From the NCBI RefSeq assembly GCF_001421515.1, contig NZ_LMKM01000035.1:86943-150942 (forward strand): a stretch of DNA of 64,000 nucleotides. Reading direction: 5' to 3'. Both the position numbers and the translations under genes were made by a program. Positions 61,130 to 64,000 of the stretch are shown in pieces. Positions within the stretch are counted from its first letter, which is position 1. The number at the start of each line of letters is the position of its first letter. The notes under the pieces are model-generated. The model was given only the letters and a program-made list of their open reading frames with translations. It searched no databases and was not told the DNA's origin. The DNA comes from Pedobacter sp. Leaf216. GTDB lineage: Bacteria; Bacteroidota; Bacteroidia; Sphingobacteriales; Sphingobacteriaceae.

Positions 61130-61232
61130 AACCTTTAAGGTGTTTTAGGGTTTATAGCCTATAATTGTATAAAAAACTATACATTAATTAAAAAATAATA
61201 TATTCGCATCTGAAATATAGAATACATCTCTA

Positions 61233-62636
61233 ATGGCTAAATTATTAATAATTGACGATGAGCGTGCGATAAGGAGTACCTTACGCGAAATTCTGGAGTA
61301 CGAAAATTACGATGTTGAAGATACTGATAACGGTATCGATGGACTCGAAATGATTAAAAAAGGAAATTTCGATCTGGTACTTTGCGATATCAAGATGAAT
61401 AAAATGGACGGTATGGAAGTGCTCGAGCAGGCACAGATCATTAAACCCGATCTCCCTTTTATTATGATATCCGGTCATGGAACAGTAGAAACTGCTATTG
61501 AGGCCAGTAAAAAAGGAGCTTTTGATTTTATTTCCAAACCACCAGATTTAAACCGTTTATTGATTACTGTTCGTAATGGTTTAGACCGTGGAAACTTAGT
61601 TACCGAAACCAAAGTATTAAAACGCAAAGCGAGTAAAACCCGCGAAATATTAGGTGAATCGGATAGTATTTCTAAAATTAAAGAAACTATAGAACGTGTT
61701 GCACCAACCGAAGCCAGGGTATTAATTACCGGGGCAAATGGTAGTGGTAAAGAACTGGTTGCACGTTGGTTACATGAAAAATCCAACCGTGCTGATAGTC
61801 CTCTAATTGAAGTAAACTGTGCTGCTATTCCTTCAGAATTAATTGAAAGCGAATTATTTGGTCACGAAAAAGGTTCGTTTACCTCTGCCGTAAAGCAGCG
61901 TATCGGTAAATTTGAACTGGCCAACGGTGGTACATTATTTTTAGATGAGATTGGTGACATGAGCCTATCTGCACAGGCAAAGGTTTTGCGTGCTTTGCAG
62001 GAACACAAAATTTCGCGTGTTGGTGGCGAAAAGGAAATAGAAGTTAACGTACGTGTTTTAGCGGCAACCAATAAAGATCTGTTAAAAGAAATCGAAGATG
62101 GTAATTTCCGTATGGATTTGTACCACAGGTTGAATGTAATTAATATCCATGTGCCACATTTAACAGAACGTACCGATGATATTCCTGTTATTGCACAAAA
62201 CTTTTTAGAAAGCATTTGCAGTGATTACGGAATGCCTGTTAAAAAGATAAACGAAGGTGGTATGGCAGCTTTGCAGGCTTTACCATGGACAGGTAATGTA
62301 CGTGAGTTGCACAATATGATTGAGCGTTTAATTATTTTGAGTGATAAAGTAATTACAGAAAACGATGTTCGGGCATTTGCCAACCCAGGCGGTGGAACAA
62401 ATATTGGCGCGGCAAGCAGTGCTCAAATTGCAGGTGCGGGCGGTTCAGCCCTTGCTTCTTCTTTCGATTCATTTAATAACTTCCAGGATTATAAAGATCA
62501 CGCTGAACGTGAGTTTATAAAATTTAAATTGGAAAAAAATAATTGGAACGTATCAAAAACTGCTGATGAAATTGATATTCAAAGAAGTCATTTATACAGC
62601 AAAATTGAAAAATTTGGCTTAAAAAGAGCTGAGTAA
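61233..62636 (+). CDS. Sigma-54-dependent response regulator (NtrC family)
   Basis: This 467-residue regulator has a receiver domain (1-120) with phospho-acceptor D52 (LVLCDIKM), an AAA+ domain (about 140-375) with Walker A GANGSGKE and Walker B GGTLFLDEIG, a Gly/Ala/Ser linker, and a Fis-type helix-turn-helix (NVSKTADEIDIQRSHLYSKI). The sigma-54 contact loop reads GSFTSA where GAFTGA is canonical. No sensor kinase gene is adjacent. Target unknown. Its 3' end has been partly duplicated downstream. Confidence 0.92.
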   Translation: MAKLLIIDDERAIRSTLREILEYENYDVEDTDNGIDGLEMIKKGNFDLVLCDIKMNKMDGMEVLEQAQIIKPDLPFIMISGHGTVETAIEASKKGAFDFISKPPDLNRLLITVRNGLDRGNLVTETKVLKRKASKTREILGESDSISKIKETIERVAPTEARVLITGANGSGKELVARWLHEKSNRADSPLIEVNCAAIPSELIESELFGHEKGSFTSAVKQRIGKFELANGGTLFLDEIGDMSLSAQAKVLRALQEHKISRVGGEKEIEVNVRVLAATNKDLLKEIEDGNFRMDLYHRLNVINIHVPHLTERTDDIPVIAQNFLESICSDYGMPVKKINEGGMAALQALPWTGNVRELHNMIERLIILSDKVITENDVRAFANPGGGTNIGAASSAQIAGAGGSALASSFDSFNNFQDYKDHAEREFIKFKLEKNNWNVSKTADEIDIQRSHLYSKIEKFGLKRAE

Positions 62637-62666
62637 GAATATAATAAGATTGAAATTGAACTACAG

Positions 62667-62701
62667 CAAAGAAGTCAAGTTTTTAAAACTTGACTTCTTT
62701 T
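62667..62701 (+). terminator. Intrinsic terminator of the response regulator gene
   Basis: A 16-bp stem AAAGAAGTCAAGTTTT/AAAACTTGACTTCTTT is followed by T residues. It starts 31 bp past the stop codon. An identical stem recurs at 62791-62823. Confidence 0.85.
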
Positions 62702-62710
62702 GTAAAATTA

Positions 62711-62824
62711 GATGAAATAAATATTTAAATAATTCATCTATATAGCAAAATCGAAAAGTTGGCTAAATAAGATTGGAATAGAACTATAGCAAAGAAGTCA
62801 AGTTTTTAAAACTTGACTTCTTTC
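62711..62824 (+). repeat. Degenerate duplicate of the regulator's 3' end and terminator
   Basis: From GATGAA at 62711 the sequence follows that from GATGAA at 62565 (last 23 codons of the regulator, stop region and terminator) with substitutions and a short deletion. The copy still reads HLYSKIEK before stopping early. The terminator stem (62791-62823) is unchanged. It also serves as terminator in the direction of the convergent ClC gene. Confidence 0.8.
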
Positions 62825-62859
62825 GTTAATGACATTTCTCCTCTATTTATGGATCACAA

Positions 62860-64000
62860 TTAGCCCATGTAATCATTCTGTCTCATCAGCAATGCACGGT
62901 ATTTGTTAAAAATTGCTGTTTTAGATACAAAACCTAAATATTGGTTTTGCACATTTAACACTGGCAAAATCCAAACATTATCCTGTTCCATTTTTTCAAG
63001 AACCATTTTCAGGTCATCATTTTCATTAATGGTATTTGGTGCCGGCTGAACCAATTGCGAAGCCATTAAATGCGCTTTATCAGGATGGTTAATCATCTCG
63101 TTAAATAACTCTTCAATATAAATTACACCTTTAAAGTCGCCCAACTCATCAGTAACTGCACAGATGTTTTTATGCGACTGCAAAATTTCATTCATCTTAA
63201 TCGAAATCAAATCGTTCATCTGTAACTGAGGATAACTTTTCTCAATCAGATACCTTAATTTCATTTGGTTCAAAACCGTAGTGTCTTTATCCTCGTGTGA
63301 CAAGAGCTCGCCCTTATCTGCCAATGCTTTAGTATAAATAGAATGTTTTTGCGAGCTGCGGTTAATCGCATAAGAAATGGCTGTGGTAATCATTAGTGGA
63401 ACCATTAATATATAGCCACCCGTAATTTCTGCAATAAGAAAAATGCCCGTTAAAGGCGCATGCATAATTGAGCCTAATGCAGCCGCCATACCAGCAACGA
63501 TAAAGTTAGACACATTTAACTGTGCCAGGCCCGATAAATTAACAATGTAAGCGAAAATAAATCCGATTAAGCCGCCCATGATTAAACTTGGTGCAAACGT
63601 ACCACCATTACCTCCTGCCCCTAAAGTTACCAGGGTGGCTATCGATTTCATAAAAATGGTTACCACCGTAAATAATACAACCAATGCCGGGATGTTATTG
63701 TAATCAGCAAAGATACTGTTGTTTATAACCGTTTGATAATCACCCTTTAATAAACCTTTAATGGTAATGTAGCCTTCGCCATATAGTGTTGGAAAGAGGA
63801 ATACCAATGCCCCAAGCATTAAACCGCCCACCACAACTTTTGTGTAAGGATGTTTAATTTTATAAAACAACCCTTTAACAGCATAATTGGCTTTTGTAAA
63901 ATAGATAGAGAATAAGCCAATAAAACAAGCGAGTATTACATAATAAAATAATGCATTTACCTTCCACCCTTCTGTAACCAAAAAGAAAAGTTGTTGCGTA
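62860..64000 (-). CDS. ClC-type chloride channel/antiporter with CBS domains (N-terminus outside window)
   Basis: The visible C-terminal part (about 380 residues, frame open to the window edge) has the last transmembrane helices of a ClC protein, including the selectivity region GAGGNGGTFAPSLIMGG and the helix AALGSIMHAPLTGIFLIAE. A C-terminal pair of CBS domains follows (about the last 150 residues, IEELFNEMINHP and VLPVLNVQNQYLGFVSKTAIF). ClC proteins move Cl- (or exchange it with H+), and CBS domains add nucleotide control. The GKEGP and gating-glutamate motifs lie upstream and are not seen, so channel or antiporter cannot be decided. Confidence 0.93.
   Translation of the reverse strand, partial: TQQLFFLVTEGWKVNALFYYVILACFIGLFSIYFTKANYAVKGLFYKIKHPYTKVVVGGLMLGALVFLFPTLYGEGYITIKGLLKGDYQTVINNSIFADYNNIPALVVLFTVVTIFMKSIATLVTLGAGGNGGTFAPSLIMGGLIGFIFAYIVNLSGLAQLNVSNFIVAGMAAALGSIMHAPLTGIFLIAEITGGYILMVPLMITTAISYAINRSSQKHSIYTKALADKGELLSHEDKDTTVLNQMKLRYLIEKSYPQLQMNDLISIKMNEILQSHKNICAVTDELGDFKGVIYIEELFNEMINHPDKAHLMASQLVQPAPNTINENDDLKMVLEKMEQDNVWILPVLNVQNQYLGFVSKTAIFNKYRALLMRQNDYMG

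Noticed and set aside
1..64000. tRNA or rRNA genes
   Set aside because: No cloverleaf with TTCGA-type T-loop and no 16S/23S/5S motifs were found in the intergenic regions by eye; a tRNAscan run would be decisive.

Overview
The window is from a low-GC member of the Bacteroidota, most likely a Sphingobacteriaceae (Pedobacter-like) chromosome. The evidence is a dense set of housekeeping genes with Bacteroidota-type products (OmpA with thrombospondin-3 repeats, TonB receptors with surface lipoproteins, endonuclease V, aerobic HemF, galK/galM), promoter elements of the Bacteroidota type TAnnTTTG instead of a classical -10 box, and intergenic palindromic repeats of a style common in this phylum. 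The genus cannot be fixed from sequence reading alone. No rRNA, tRNA, CRISPR array, prophage or insertion sequence was recognised.

Layout. 1-12.5 kb: end of an unknown gene, an OmpA-family porin, a YdeI-like protein, a TrmH methyltransferase, divergent galactokinase and mutarotase, nucleoside phosphorylase, a RibD/EamA transporter/YigZ cluster, PrmC, XerD and AroQ. 12.6-15.4 kb: a 41-bp tandem repeat, then envelope genes (family 2 glycosyltransferase, LpxL-like acyltransferase, WbqC-like). 15.4-18.5 kb: two Mg2+ transporters (CorA, MgtE) flanking a ParDE toxin-antitoxin pair whose toxin is frameshifted. 18.6-25.9 kb: BioB, Ohr, a YccS-like protein, a 0.7-kb non-coding stretch with a DnaA-box cluster and a probable structured RNA, a PIN-PhoH ATPase and a Tet-type MFS exporter. 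26.3-35.9 kb: GyrA with a TPR protein, a second TPR protein, an esterase-TPR fusion, endonuclease V, HemF and an MFS transporter. 36-48.5 kb: small metabolic and repair genes, a 107-bp tandem repeat array, a frameshifted MATE exporter, a kynureninase-bestrophin-HDAC-like operon, repair enzymes (Mpg, fRMsr) and a second repeat cluster.

48.6-59.7 kb is the most coherent specialised region: a cobamide (vitamin B12) acquisition locus, all on the minus strand. Two near-duplicate cobalamin riboswitches, each with its own duplicated TAnnTTTG promoter, head two TonB-receptor operons. One encodes a TonB receptor, a BtuG-like beta-propeller lipoprotein and two further lipoproteins; the other encodes a BtuB-type receptor and a DUF6580 membrane protein. 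A third unit carries a BtuF-like binding protein without a signal peptide, a sirtuin lacking zinc cysteines and a Dph6-type PP-loop ATPase. No BtuCD permease is present.

59.9-64 kb: a serine hydrolase, an NtrC-type response regulator whose 3' end and terminator have been partly duplicated, and the C-terminal part of a ClC channel with CBS domains running off the window. Both recognised broken genes (parE, MATE exporter) are explained by loss of a single G from a short G run, so sequencing error must be excluded before calling them pseudogenes.
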